Below, piece after piece: positions 24,501 to 35,176 of a DNA stretch of 64,000 nucleotides. The position numbers and the translations under genes were made by a program. The stretch is from the NCBI RefSeq assembly GCF_041381155.1, contig NC_091142.1, positions 28,595,963 through 28,659,962 on the forward strand. Direction: 5' to 3'. The notes under the pieces are model-generated. The model did no database searches. It saw only the letters and a program-made list of their open reading frames with translations, and was not told the origin of the DNA. The stretch comes from Argopecten irradians. Taxonomy: Eukaryota; Mollusca; Bivalvia; Pectinida; Pectinidae. How positions within the stretch are numbered: the stretch's first letter is position 1; the number at the start of each line of letters is the position of its first letter.

Positions 24501-26885
24501 ATATAAACGACTTCTTCTCTGAAACCAAGCATGGGATAGCATCCATAATGCAATGGTAGCATCCTTATAGGGTGGGGATTCAAAATTGTACAAATGATGG
24601 GGCTGACCCCCCGGGGGCCTGAGGGGCGGGGTCAAATGGGGTCAATTTGGCTATTTCCATATAAACGACTTCTTCTCTGAAACTAAGCATGAGATAGCAC
24701 TCATAATGCAATGGTAGTATCGTTATAGGGTGGGGATTAAAAATTGTACAAATGATGTGGCTGACCCCCCCGGGGCCTGAGGGGCGGGGTCAAAAGGGGT
24801 CAATTTGGCTATTTCCATATAAACGACTTCTTCTCTGAAACCAAGCATGGGATAGCACCCATAATGCAATGGTAGCATCCTTATAGGGTGGGAATTCAAA
24901 ATTGTACAAATGATGGGGCTGACCCCCCGGGGGCCTGAGGGGCGGGGTCAAATGGGGTCAATTTGGCTATTTCCATATAAACGACTTCTTCTCTGAAACT
25001 AAGCATGAGATAGCACTCATAATGCAATGGTAGTATCTTTATAGGTTGGGGATTCAAAATTGTACAAATGAAGGGGCTGACCCCCGGGGGGCCTGAGGGG
25101 CGGGGTCAAAAGGGGCCAATTTGGCTATTTCCATATAAACGACTTCTTCTCTGAAACTAAGCATGGTATAGCACCCATAATGCAATGGTAGTATCCTTAT
25201 AGTGTGGGGATTCAAAATTGTACAAATGAAGGGGCTGACCCCCGGGGGGCCTGAGGGGCGGGGTCAAAAGGGGCCAATTTGGCTATTTCCATATAAACGA
25301 CTTCTTCTCTGAAACTAAGCATGGTATAGCACCCATAATGCAATGGTGGCATCTTTATAGGGTGGGGATTCAAAATTGTGCAAATGATGGGGCTGACCCC
25401 CAGGGGGCCTGAGGGGCGGGGTCGAAAGTGGCCAATTTGGCTATTTCCATTTAAATGACTTCTTCTCTGAAACTAAGCACGGTATAGCACCCATAATACA
25501 ATGGTAGTATCCTTATAGTGTGGGGATTCAAAATTGTGCAAATGGTAGGGCTGACCCCCCGGGGGCCTGAGGGGCGGGGTCAAAAGTGGTCAATTTCCAT
25601 ATATATATGACTTTTTCTCTGCAACTTAACATGGGATTACGCTCATAATGCAATGGTTACATCCTTATAGGGTTTGGATTCAAAATTTTGCAAATGATGG
25701 GGCTGACCCCCCCAGGAGCCTGAAGGGTGGGGGTCAAAAGGGGTCAATTTAGCTAATTCCATATAAACGACTTCTTCTCTGCAACTAAGAATGGAAGAGC
25801 ACTTATAGTGCAATGGTAGCATCCTTATAGGGTTGGGATTTGAAATTGTACAAATGATAGGGCTGACCCCCGGGGCCTTAGACGGCAATAGATGCGAGGT
25901 CAAAAGGTCAATTAGGTTACTATTTTCATATAAATTACTTTGTCTCTGAACCTATGTATAGGATAGCATATTTGTATGGTATCAATAGCATCATTGTATG
26001 GTTGTGATTCAAAATTAAACTTTGGGAGTCAATTTTGCTTATTTTTCTAATTGTCAGAGTCTTGTGATAATTACTAACAAAAAACCAGGTGAGCGATACA
26101 GGCCCTCTGGGCCTCTTGTTCTTTTTTATGATACTCATTAGCCATATCAAAGACCTTGTTGTTAGAGCCATTGAGAAGTAGTTCTCTCTGTCAGTAAACG
26201 AACCATTCATGATAATGCCTATTTCCTTGTGTACCAAAATAACTCTTAGTTGACTTTTGATTAAATGGTGAACGAGAAAGGCTGTGCATTATTAATATGT
26301 GTCTAAAATTTAAATGTCTTTTTGTGGTGTCTGATGGCGTCTCTGTTGATAAATTATGTTCACACTTTGCAGATTCTTTTAAATGAACTTGGATTCGATG
26401 AATGCTTTTTGAACCAACTACGAGATAACTATTTGCATAAAATTGCGTCGATTCTTTTCCCCGATTGGGGAGGGGAACATCTCGACTCACACAAAGCCTT
26501 TATTGTGCAATACAAAATGGGAGAGGACCTTGACCTCAACTATCACTATGACAACGCGGAAGTGACGTTGAATGTGTCACTAGGGAAGTCATACACGGGA
26601 GGTTCACTGTACTTCGGCAATATGCGGACGGTCCCTCTAGAAGACACGGAATGTACAGAGTATGATCACAAGGCCGGGATAGGACTCATTCACAGAGGCC
26701 AACATTATCATGGTGCACTTCCGATCCACGCGGGAGAACGGTACAATCTTATTGTGTGGATGAGGTCATCCAGGGTCAGGAATACCATGTGCCCAATGTG
26801 TGATCAGAAACCGGAACTCGTAGAGACAATTGGATACGGAGATGGATTTACACAACCTACTGTTAATTTGTGCACCCTTTATTAA
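15567..26885 (+). CDS. OGFOD2: OGFOD2, 2-oxoglutarate and iron-dependent oxygenase domain protein 2
   Basis: Six exons join in phase: 15567-15698, 16039-16095, 16859-16969, 17582-17681, 23886-24010 and 26373-26885. The product has 345 residues, against about 350 in human. The N-terminus carries a conserved cysteine/aromatic patch (FFVCKCFYTHNYF). Exon 5 has the family block KGRPNTMNKYG. The catalytic double-stranded beta-helix lies in exon 6: iron ligands H233 and D235 (HYDNAE) and H288 (HGALPI), and R298 (GERYNLIVW) as the likely 2-oxoglutarate-binding residue. A CPMC motif follows near the end. All three metal ligands are present, so it should be active as a dioxygenase; the family's substrate is not established. 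A second in-frame ATG at 15579 is an alternative start. Intron 4 (6.2 kb) and intron 5 (2.4 kb) are swollen by repeats. The gene is divergent from PANTS. Confidence 0.93.
18156..18669. repeat. Embedded 514-bp segment, copy 1
   Basis: A non-array segment starts TTGAACGAATATAAG and ends ATATTGCAGC. It contains a short hairpin TACCCGGCC/GGCCGGGTA and, near its right end, an inverted pair around TTGTAGCTCT and GAGCTACAA. It is flanked by TAAGGTAGAAG on both sides, an apparent 11-bp duplication of array sequence, as if it had inserted into a unit. It has no terminal inverted repeat or coding frame of note, and its class is unknown. Confidence 0.7.
19715..20233. repeat. Embedded segment, copy 2 (519 bp)
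   Basis: Nearly identical to copy 1; it differs by a few substitutions and a short insertion (GTGTAAGGTAAAA instead of GTGTAAAA). It sits at the same position within the array unit, with the same TAAGGTAGAAG flanks, so it was copied with the surrounding array. Confidence 0.7.
21379..21893. repeat. Embedded segment, copy 3 (515 bp)
   Basis: Nearly identical to copy 1 and without the short insertion of copy 2. It has the same flanks and phase within the 68-bp unit. Confidence 0.7.
24065..26118. mobile_element. Pearl-like element with 158-bp core repeats (OGFOD2 intron 5)
   Basis: The element begins in a T run with a palindrome (AGCTCACCTGGTCCGAAGGA and its complement), then a GTCCGTC microsatellite at about 24108-24183. 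About eleven tandem core units of 158 bp follow, each starting ACGACTTCTTCTCTGAAA and carrying GGGGCTGACCCCC. It ends with CCAGGTGAGCG, the hairpin GGCCCTCTGGGCC and CTCTTG before another T run. This order matches the pearl/CvA-type elements described from oysters, thought to be Helitron-related and non-autonomous. No protein is encoded. Confidence 0.8.
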
Positions 26886-26904
26886 AAAATAAATATATAA
26901 TGTG

Positions 26905-26910
26905 AATAAA
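26905..26910 (+). terminator. Candidate polyA signal of OGFOD2
   Basis: AATAAA lies 20 bp after the TAA stop. An earlier AATAAA at 26888-26893 is almost on the stop and further ones follow within 90 bp, so the used site cannot be fixed. Confidence 0.45.
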
Positions 26911-28438
26911 TGTACTTGATTATGCTAGTGTGAATAAAACCGTTGGTTAAGCTCTACACGTACTCTTGCAAATAAAGTATACATTGGTAAAATAAATTAA
27001 TGGTAAAATAAAAATTAATTTCCCAGTTCTGCTTTGAAGAATTTTTGGATTTTGGTTTGAATACCCACACTATCTTACCTACGAAGAAGTATTTATGGAT
27101 TTGCAATTTCGCAAAGGGACAACTGGATATCACATTTACCGAAGTACATTGCAAATTTTTTTGGCTGTCATCTACTGCACAGTGTACTGCAAGTTGACTA
27201 TGCATTCAAAACAAAAATGAAAAGGGGAAGGGGAAGTTCTTCCTTAACCGAACAATGCAAAAGCAAACATTGCTCGCCTGGTTAGTTTCATGCTGAACTA
27301 AAAGCTAAAACTAAATTGTTTCTATCCCTTCATGTAAAGATTTAAGGTCATTGCTCAATAGTGTCAGAAATATATCGGTCTTGATTACAGTGTACCAGGG
27401 ACGATCTTTGGCATTTTGCATACTCTTGCATACTCTTGTATACCTTCAATTTACCATTTTGTTCTAGAAGCATATATTGTGTTAAATGATAGTTTGCGTA
27501 CAAGCGCAAGTTAGATGTAAATTTTAGAAACCTATTTATTTCGGTTTATTGTTTCGGAAATATCACTTTGGACTTAGGTAAATTGTTCGGAAAATTGTAT
27601 ATTTCAGTATTGAATATAAGTTAAGAAATAAAAGTTAAAACATTGCTATAGGAGTAAATCTAAGGGATTTAGTACGTCGATTAAATCTTGGATTCCTCTA
27701 CATATTTCAGGAAGGATTGATGTTGGAAATTTTGTATGATATTTTAGTGCTACACAATCAACTACACGACATACACATACATTGCCATATAGTAAAAAAT
27801 GGGGCACTGATAGATGACCCATTCGCTGATATATGAATAATAATGAGTGTCATAACAAATGTATTCATTGGTGCATTGTGGATGTTCAGAACGAGGCACT
27901 TACAACAGTTGCTGAATAATGCATATAAGTTACGCATTATAATTACTAGGAGTTCGATATTACCCGGAAAACTGGGGATCTATTAATAGATGTTCTGTGG
28001 AAGCGGAATCATCTTTAAATTCGCTTTCTCGTTATTGCGACGAACCCCAGTGATATAAATATAAATGGTAAGTGTATTATAACGATTAACACACACATTA
28101 AGTTTGTCTATATCAAGTATAATGTATATTATGTATTCGTATTGTGCTTAACATACACTTGTGTGAGAGAAAGTGGACAAACAGGAAGTAATTAGGGATT
28201 TCTCGTATAGCCTGCACTCTAGAGAGTATATTGTATTGAAACTGCCGGGACGTGATATTTATTTGTTGTATCTGTATATGAACTTTCTCTATTCTGCTTA
28301 ACGTCCCACTCTTCTTCTAATCGGATCGCATGACATAGGTTACATACAAATTTTGATAGTTATAGATACACATACAACTGATTTCACGGGTAGCTCATAT
28401 AAAAGAAATGATACTTACATGCCACCATTGTCAAATCC

Positions 28439-28635
28439 ATGTTGGTCTATTCGAATCGCCCGAAGTGTTCTATCTCCGTCCGTTCGTCCCTCCTTTTCTC
28501 CCTCCCCTCGTCCGTAAGCTATTATTGTTATCACTATTTTTCAGATATATTTCCTTTAGATTTCATATGTAGGATCCCGTTTGTGCCTAGTTATGGTAGG
28601 ACGAATATTCCTGAACCCAAAACAAACTGGTTTTT
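28439..28635. mobile_element. 5' fragment of a pearl-like element
   Basis: The order GGTCTATTCGAATCGCC, a TCCGTCC/CTCC microsatellite, TTATTGTTATCACTATTTTT and TTTCATATGTAGG resembles the 5' part and first core unit of the element at 39594-41100. It is broken off where the next pearl-like element begins at 28636. Confidence 0.6.
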
Positions 28636-30292
28636 AGGAGTCTCAGGTGACCTATTCTAATCGCCTTTTGTCCGTCGTCGTGCGTCGTCCGTCGTGCGTC
28701 GTCCGTCGTATGTCCGTAAACAATTTACATTTTCGACTTCTTCTCAAAAACTGCTGAAGCAATTTCAATAAAATTTTGCACAAAACTTCTAAGGCATAAG
28801 GCCAATCAAAATTGTGAATTATATGGTCCCCACCCCCCAGGAAGCTATGGGAGGGGCCAAAAGGGGGTAAAATTGACTAAAATTTCAAAAATCTTCTTCT
28901 CCACTCACAGATGTGATGGAAATAAATACTCTTCATAGATAGAAAGGTCCTAAGGTCCTTTACAAAAAATGTGAATTATATGACCCTGGGGTCTCAGGTT
29001 TCCCCTTGGGGAGGGGTAAAGTTTACTATAGTTTATATAGGGAAAACACATTTTTAAGTATTATTTGATCATTTGTAATAGGAAATGAGTCAAACTTGTT
29101 TAGAATTATTAGTCTGAGATAACATTTAAATATTATATCTATATTGGTCCTGGTCAACCCCCTCGGGCCAAAAGGGGCAAATAGGCTACAACTTTTAAAA
29201 TCTTCTTAAATACTGGAAATGGTAGAATCAAATACTCGTCATAGATGGACAGGTCTTAGGGTGTTTTATGAAAATTGTGAATTATATGACCCTTGGGTAT
29301 TATTTGAGTAATATTTAGTCATTATAATAGGAAATTAGTCAATTGTAGTCAGAATTACCCCTATATGATGGCCATTGAATCTTGTTACCAAATTTTTCAT
29401 GACTGATCCCCAGGGGCCTTAGGGGCGGGGCCAAAACGGGTCAAATAGGCTAAAACTTCAAAAATCTTCTTCTGAAATTCTGGAACTGGTAGAATCAAAT
29501 ACTTTGCATAGATGTTAAGGTCTTAAAGTCCTTTACAAAAATTGTGAATAATATGACCCTGGGGTCTCATGCTTCCCTTTGGGGAGGGGGTCAAGTTTAC
29601 TTTAATTTATATAGGAAAAACACATTTTTGAACATTATTTGCCTATTTTTCGTAGAAATTAGTCAAACTGGGTTAGAATTATTAGTCTGAAATAGCTTTT
29701 TAACATCATATCCATATTGGTCCTGGCCGACCCCCAGGGGCCAGAGGGGCGGAGCCAAAAGGGGTCAAAATGGTAATTTCAAAAATCTTCTTTTTGAATT
29801 CACAGATTTGATGGAACCAGATACTCTTGATAGATCGGAAAGTCTTAAGGCCCTTTACAAAAATTGTGAATTTCATGGCCCTGGGATCTCAGATTTTCCC
29901 CTGGGGAGGGGGGTCAAATTTACTATAGTTTATATAGGAAAAACACATTTAGGAACATTATTTGCTTAGTTTTCATAGGAAATTAGTCAATCTGGGTTAG
30001 AATTAATAGCCTGAGATAGCATTTTAACATCATATCCATATTGGTCCTGGTCGACCCCCAGGGGCCAGAGGGGTGAGGCCAAAAGGGGTCAAAATGGATA
30101 ACATTTCAAAAATCTTTCATCTGAATTCACAGATTTGATGGAACCAAATAATCTTCATAGATTAAAAAGTCAAATTTATAAAATCACTGACTGACTTCAA
30201 GGGCCTGATGGGCAAATATATAGTGTTTATATGCATGTCTTTGTTTCATTCTGTATCTGAACTCAGGTGACCGTTAAGGCCCATGGGCCTGG
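28636..30292. mobile_element. Pearl-like element with core repeats of about 300 bp
   Basis: It starts after a T run with AGGAGTCTCAGGTGACC, then a GTCGTCCGTCGTGC microsatellite at about 28670-28715. Roughly five diverged core units follow, marked by AAATCTTCTTCT (about 28888, 29200, 29461, 29787, 30110) and by blocks such as GACCCTGGGGTCTCA and GACCCCCAGGGGCC. The end repeats CTCAGGTGACC, then the hairpin GGCCCATGGGCC before a T run. The units are longer and more diverged than in the other two elements. Confidence 0.75.
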
Positions 30293-31141
30293 TTTTTGTA
30301 TCTTATAAGTGTTTTGCATCCTGGCGTTTGCTATACGACCAGATATCAATGTCAAAAATCAATGCTTTAATTAACAAACGTCATGCGATGAAAACGTGAT
30401 TTGTCGCTAACAAATGTCCCCCCCCCCTCATATTTCCAGTCAAAGTGAAAGTAAGATAACAAAACCATTAGTATATTGACGTCATCCACCCTACATATCT
30501 AGGTCAACCCCGGCTTAGCTACAATACCTCAGATGATAAACGGTTCGTAATGTTGTACCGAGAATTCGGTCAGCCATTTTGAAAAAAAAATGTAATGCAA
30601 ACATTTTCTATCATCGTGGTCCTTGGTATGGATGTATAAGAGAAAAAATACAGGTGTAATACAATTGGTAAGTTTTTAAAATGTTATTTCTAATTTGGCA
30701 TACTTCAAGAACTTATGTAGAATTTATATTTCGATAACAGTGGAACTACACGTGTAGGTAAGGAGGAAGTAACGCCAAGTATACTCAAATTTTAATATAC
30801 GAGTTTTCTCTTCTTACCTCGTCAGGTTTTCATAAACTATCAACTATAACAAAAGTTCTAAATAATATTGAAGGATAAATTCTAATTACAGAGAGATGTT
30901 TATATCATTCTCTGATCTATTTATAAAACTATGTGTTTAATTGCATGTTTCTCAACGACGTGTTCACGTAGTGTTATCTTTTTACTTTGAGAAATCCGAC
31001 AGGTCTCTCCAAACCGTATCAATTTGTACTCCACGTTATACTTACTAGTAATCATATTGAAACTTTTTCTCAAAACAAAAATATAACAAAACCTCTGATA
31101 TTTTTTATCGTATTAACACACTTAATACAATATATTCGGTT

Positions 31142-31762
31142 ATTCCGAATTTGCATATTGCAGAGTTATCTGCACTTGCGGGTAGGTATTGATTGTGACG
31201 TCTTGTGTTTGCGAGCGTAACGTCATACGTTTCGGAGAAAACTAGACTGGTTCCCTTCCCTTAGTTCTCTACTCTCCGCCAGGCTCACTAGGGACCGGTA
31301 GCGGGTAACCATGATGATTTTTTTGATTGGTCAATCTACATATCCGGTTCGCTGGCATCATTTTTTTTTAGGCATGGGAAACCCCTTTACCCACGAAGCG
31401 ACGGATCTTAACGTAAAGAATAAATAATTTATTTGAACGATATATCAACAAAATTAAATAAGATCTTAAGTTTTGAAATCATTTCGTGCTAACAGAGTTT
31501 AGAATGTTCATAAGAACGACGTTAATAGCCGTCTCCATGATGACATATGCGCAGAATGATGCGCACTACTCTGGAGTTGGAATTCCCACTCAAGATGGCT
31601 ACTCGCTACCGGTCCTCAGTGAAGCGTACACAAGGGAGGTAACTGAGGCGGGAACCAGTCTAGGAGAAAACGACGTGAATTGCGACGTGAATCACAATAT
31701 AATGACGTAACAATCGATACCTACGCGTAAGGGAGCTTACTCTGTAATATGTAAAGACGGAA
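31142..31762. mobile_element. MITE split by a second MITE
   Basis: The outer element has inverted ends (left TTGCATATTGCAGAGTTATC, then CGGGTAGGTAT; right ATACCTACGCGTAAGGGAG). It contains TGACGT/ACGTCA motifs. Its centre is interrupted at 31243-31662. A related, uninterrupted copy of about 200 bp lies at 63266-63464, which supports the outer boundaries. Confidence 0.7.
31243..31662. mobile_element. Inner MITE with 9-bp target duplication
   Basis: The ends TAGACTGGTTCCC and GGGAACCAGTCTA are inverted repeats, with a second inverted pair around ACCGGTAGCGGGTA. Direct flanks GGAGAAAAC at 31234-31242 and 31663-31671 form a 9-bp target duplication lying inside the outer MITE. The 9-bp size suggests a Mutator-like element. 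The weak plus-strand open frame in it is not a gene. Confidence 0.8.
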
Positions 31763-32202
31763 TATTCACATGTAAACAATAGCGATTTTGACTGTTACGT
31801 ACATTATAACGTTATATGTATCATTGAAAATGTACAGCCCTCTCATGATTTTAAAGGTGACCTGGAAGTGAAGAAAATATTTTCTGACATGAAAATGCAT
31901 AAGATATGTATGTTAAGTTATGATTTATTACTCAAGCATATAGTTATGTGCACAATATAACATTACATTGCAGTTTCGTCGATGAATTACAAAGGTATAT
32001 ATAAACGAGTGGGAAAATGACTGAGTATTAACGTATAGTGCCTGTCACGTTAAGTACACAATCAACGCGTCGTTAATTACTTGTCATTCGCAATGGGTTT
32101 CTGTTTCTTCTGCCTCCTAATGCCGTCACTCTCAAACACTAAGCATATTTTTACCAAATTATAAATACATACATACACTCAAACGTGTTTGATTTCATCC
32201 AT

Positions 32203-32277
32203 CTTCGCTAGCCAAGGGTATTCATTCCGATGCTGTTGCAGGGAGAACATCGGACTGAATACCCTTGGCTAGCGAAG
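32203..32277. repeat. 75-bp hairpin with CTAGCCAAGGGT arms
   Basis: Two 30-bp arms (CTTCGCTAGCCAAGGGTATT onward) pair with a single mismatch around a 15-base loop. The terminus resembles that of the MITE at 9231-9488, so it is probably a miniature member of that family. Confidence 0.7.
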
Positions 32278-32418
32278 TTGGATTTCACCGTGCATATGGA
32301 AAAATGATTTCTGCATTAAGCACTGTAAATCGTACCCATCCTCTATCTATATAATATATAAACTTTATTTATTTTACATCGATTGAGAAACAAGTTATAC
32401 AACTTATGTAAAATAGTC

Positions 32419-32583
32419 TCGATGGCCCCCTGATGTATGCGCGGGAAGGGTCTTAGTGTGGGTGGAAACCGGAGTGCCCAGACAAAGCCCACGTGATCGG
32501 GCAGATGACCCCTAACCTTTTCACCTCCAAGCCGGGGATAGAAAGGTGGAAGGCGAGCGGCTTAACTACAACACCACCCGATC
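32419..32583. repeat. Dispersed repeat with GTGGAAACCGGAGTGCCC motif
   Basis: The stretch GTGGAAACCGGAGTGCCC, then AAGCCCACGTGATCGGGCAG and a later ACCACCCGATC, looks like a widespread animal repeat that occurs in many mollusc genomes. Class and ends are not clear from this copy. Confidence 0.4.
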
Positions 32584-33402
32584 ACAAAACTACCCTCTAC
32601 CTATCAACTTTAATACATTTATATATAGATGACATTCCTCGTTTCTTCATAAATACCAGTTATATTTCACCGAGTGAGATGGAAACTTTGATAGCTTTTC
32701 TGAGTGAAAAATATCAAAGTTTCCACCTCACGAAATGAAAGCCTTGCATTACGGGTATTCATTAATAAAAATGGAATAATCTATTTATTTGATTTTTTCT
32801 CGCTTCCATTTATGTACAGAAGATCATTACAACTAGTTCCGCAAAAGGTTATTCCGCCATGGTATTTTACAGAGTTATTTTCCCTTGCGATTATTACGTC
32901 GTATTTTTGTGAGCATAACGCCATATTTATACACAAGAATATGAGGTCATTTTTAGCGTAAACTGATGACGTAACAATCAAAATAATATTTTCACTGTCA
33001 ATGCCGCATTCCAACGGGAATAATTCATGCACCACATAATACCATGTGAATAAGTCCCATTGGACAAAAGCGAGTGAAAATATCAAAATTGATATTTGCA
33101 CTGGAGTGAAGAATATTGCTTTTATGTTCACAGTAAAACCTATGTTTTACTGCGGAAAATGTAATTCTGTTCAGTCATCACCATAAATCATAAAAGAAAA
33201 AACCTGGTGTAGAATACTTTGCCTCTATTTGTATATTGATGACAAGGCAACAGCAGTTTTGTGGGGGATGGATGGTGGGGAAATTCCAACCACACTACTT
33301 CTGAATTACATTTCTAAAGTTTCAGTTTGCTGAAAGAAAATTGAATTCAATTGTCGTTTCTAGATAATACACGATTCCATTTTTGAACAAAAAACATTAT
33401 CC

Positions 33403-34525
33403 TACGATGGCCGACAGCGGCCGGCAAAAAACAACTCCTACAAATCGTTTTTCGTACTTAAATAGTCATTGATATTTAAGTACAACTTTTATTTTCTAAA
33501 AATATTTTTTGTCATGAAAAATAATTATGTACAAAATAATTATGTACAGAAAATATTTTCTAAAAATATTTTTTGTCATGACAAATTTTTATCAAATATT
33601 TATGTACAAAAAACAACTGGTCTGACGCTAAACCCTGTATTTAAATGGAATCTTCCCATTTTCAGGTATTCAATTAATATTTCAGATAAGGAATGCAAAC
33701 GCGCGCCTAAGATTGGACTATTTTTACATTGAACAGACTCCATATGTCATCTTCATTGGCCGAATTCCTTATTCTGATGGTAGTCCTGATAATCGGGATT
33801 AAAAGTTAATATTGGTATATAACTCAACATTGTAAACAAAATTCATTAACGGTTTTATATTTCAGTACTATCGACGCGGTATTTTGTGAATATCACCCCA
33901 ATTTGGGCATAGCCGTACTCCTTATCACGATGATTAATTGCATACCAGATACTTGTGGGGTTCTATAACTGAGGATTGCAGGAAAATCTGGCATGTTTTA
34001 CAACAAATAGTTAAGTTAAATGGACATTTAAACCTTTGATATACAAAGATATATAAAAGGGATAATAATTAGGCAAAAAATAGAGATTTTTTGTTTATTA
34101 CCACTTACATTTTGCGACTTTTATGAACTTTCTCGAATATAGATAAAATAAAGTCCACCAAGAAACCAGTATTAATTGATTGTCTATGACACAGTCTATG
34201 TTTTAAGCAAGCCAAATGGAACATTCATTGTTGAATTCCTTATCTGAAAGATTAATTGTACACCTGAGAATAGGAAGATTCCATTTAAATACAGGGTTTA
34301 GCATCAGACCTGTTGTTTTTTGTACATAAATATGTGATAAAAATTTGTCACGACAAAAACTATTTTTAGAAAATATTTTTGTACATAATTATTTTGTACA
34401 TAATTATTTTTCATGACAAAAAACATTTTTAGAAAATAAAAGTTGTACTTAAATATCAATGACTATTTAAGTACGAAAAACGTTTTGTAGGAGTTGTTTT
34501 TTGCCGGCCGCTGTCGGCCATCGTA
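33403..34525. mobile_element. 1.1-kb foldback element
   Basis: Arms of about 290 bp are inverted: the left begins TACGATGGCCGACAGCGGCC and the right ends with its complement. They continue through ACAACTCCTACAAA, GTACTTAAATAGTCATTGAT and TTTAAATGGAATCTTCC. Flanking TTATCC at 33397-33402 and 34526-34531 looks like a 6-bp target duplication (7 bp if the end base is shared). The middle is AT-rich without a transposase. Copy B of the duplication lacks it. Confidence 0.75.
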
Positions 34526-35176
34526 TTATCCAGATGTGATTAATGTGGAATTCTAAAACTTCGTCCTCTCTGTAATACAGCTCACTTTTCAATAGTAATC
34601 AGAGAGGAGTTCCGAATAAATCATAATTGTAACATGATCCACAGTTTACGATCTCTATGACGCATTTTAGAGCATTCCTGCAATCTAACGCCTGATTGAC
34701 AGCTTGTATACGAAAACATTGTGAGAAATCCCCGTGTTTAATGTCGAAAAATGATCCTATGAATAGATAAGACACTAAATTAATGAAATATCTGTAAGAA
34801 AAACAAATAGTATCAAATCAAGTTGATGGATACGTTCAAAAGAAGTTGAATTTTTAAAGTTTTTTTATAATATTAGAAAAAAAGAACGTAGCTAGCCGAT
34901 AACGAATTGTATGATATACTTACATGGGACATTTTAGGGGTTGGTTTTAGCCATAAAAACTATACATAGGCATGACAAATCTAGAAATCAAATCCAAAAA
35001 TTACAAAAACCTTTGAATGATGTAGCCGTTATCGGCAAATAATCTTCCTTTGCATATATCTAATTCTTAATGCAATTGCCAATATAGTTTTGCCTTTTTC
35101 CCCATTGTAAATATTTCTATAACGTTGAAATTTCAGACAACCTTAAGACATCATCGGCCTCCCATGTAGCTACAGA

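Larger units (their letters stand above)
26886..33000. other. Gene-poor stretch with nested mobile elements
   Basis: After the OGFOD2 stop there are several AATAAA motifs (26888, 26905 and others) and then about 6 kb without a supportable exon. It holds a pearl-like fragment (28439-28635), a pearl-like element (28636-30292), nested MITEs (31142-31762), a short hairpin (32203-32277) and a dispersed repeat with a GTGGAAACCGGAGTGCCC motif (about 32419-32583). A GTGAGATGGAAACTTTGATA hairpin lies at about 32676-32732. Confidence 0.55.

Noticed and set aside
24031-25903. Minus-strand open frames with GGQPHHLYNF repeats
   Set aside because: They follow the 158-bp core repeats of the pearl-like element and repeat with its period.
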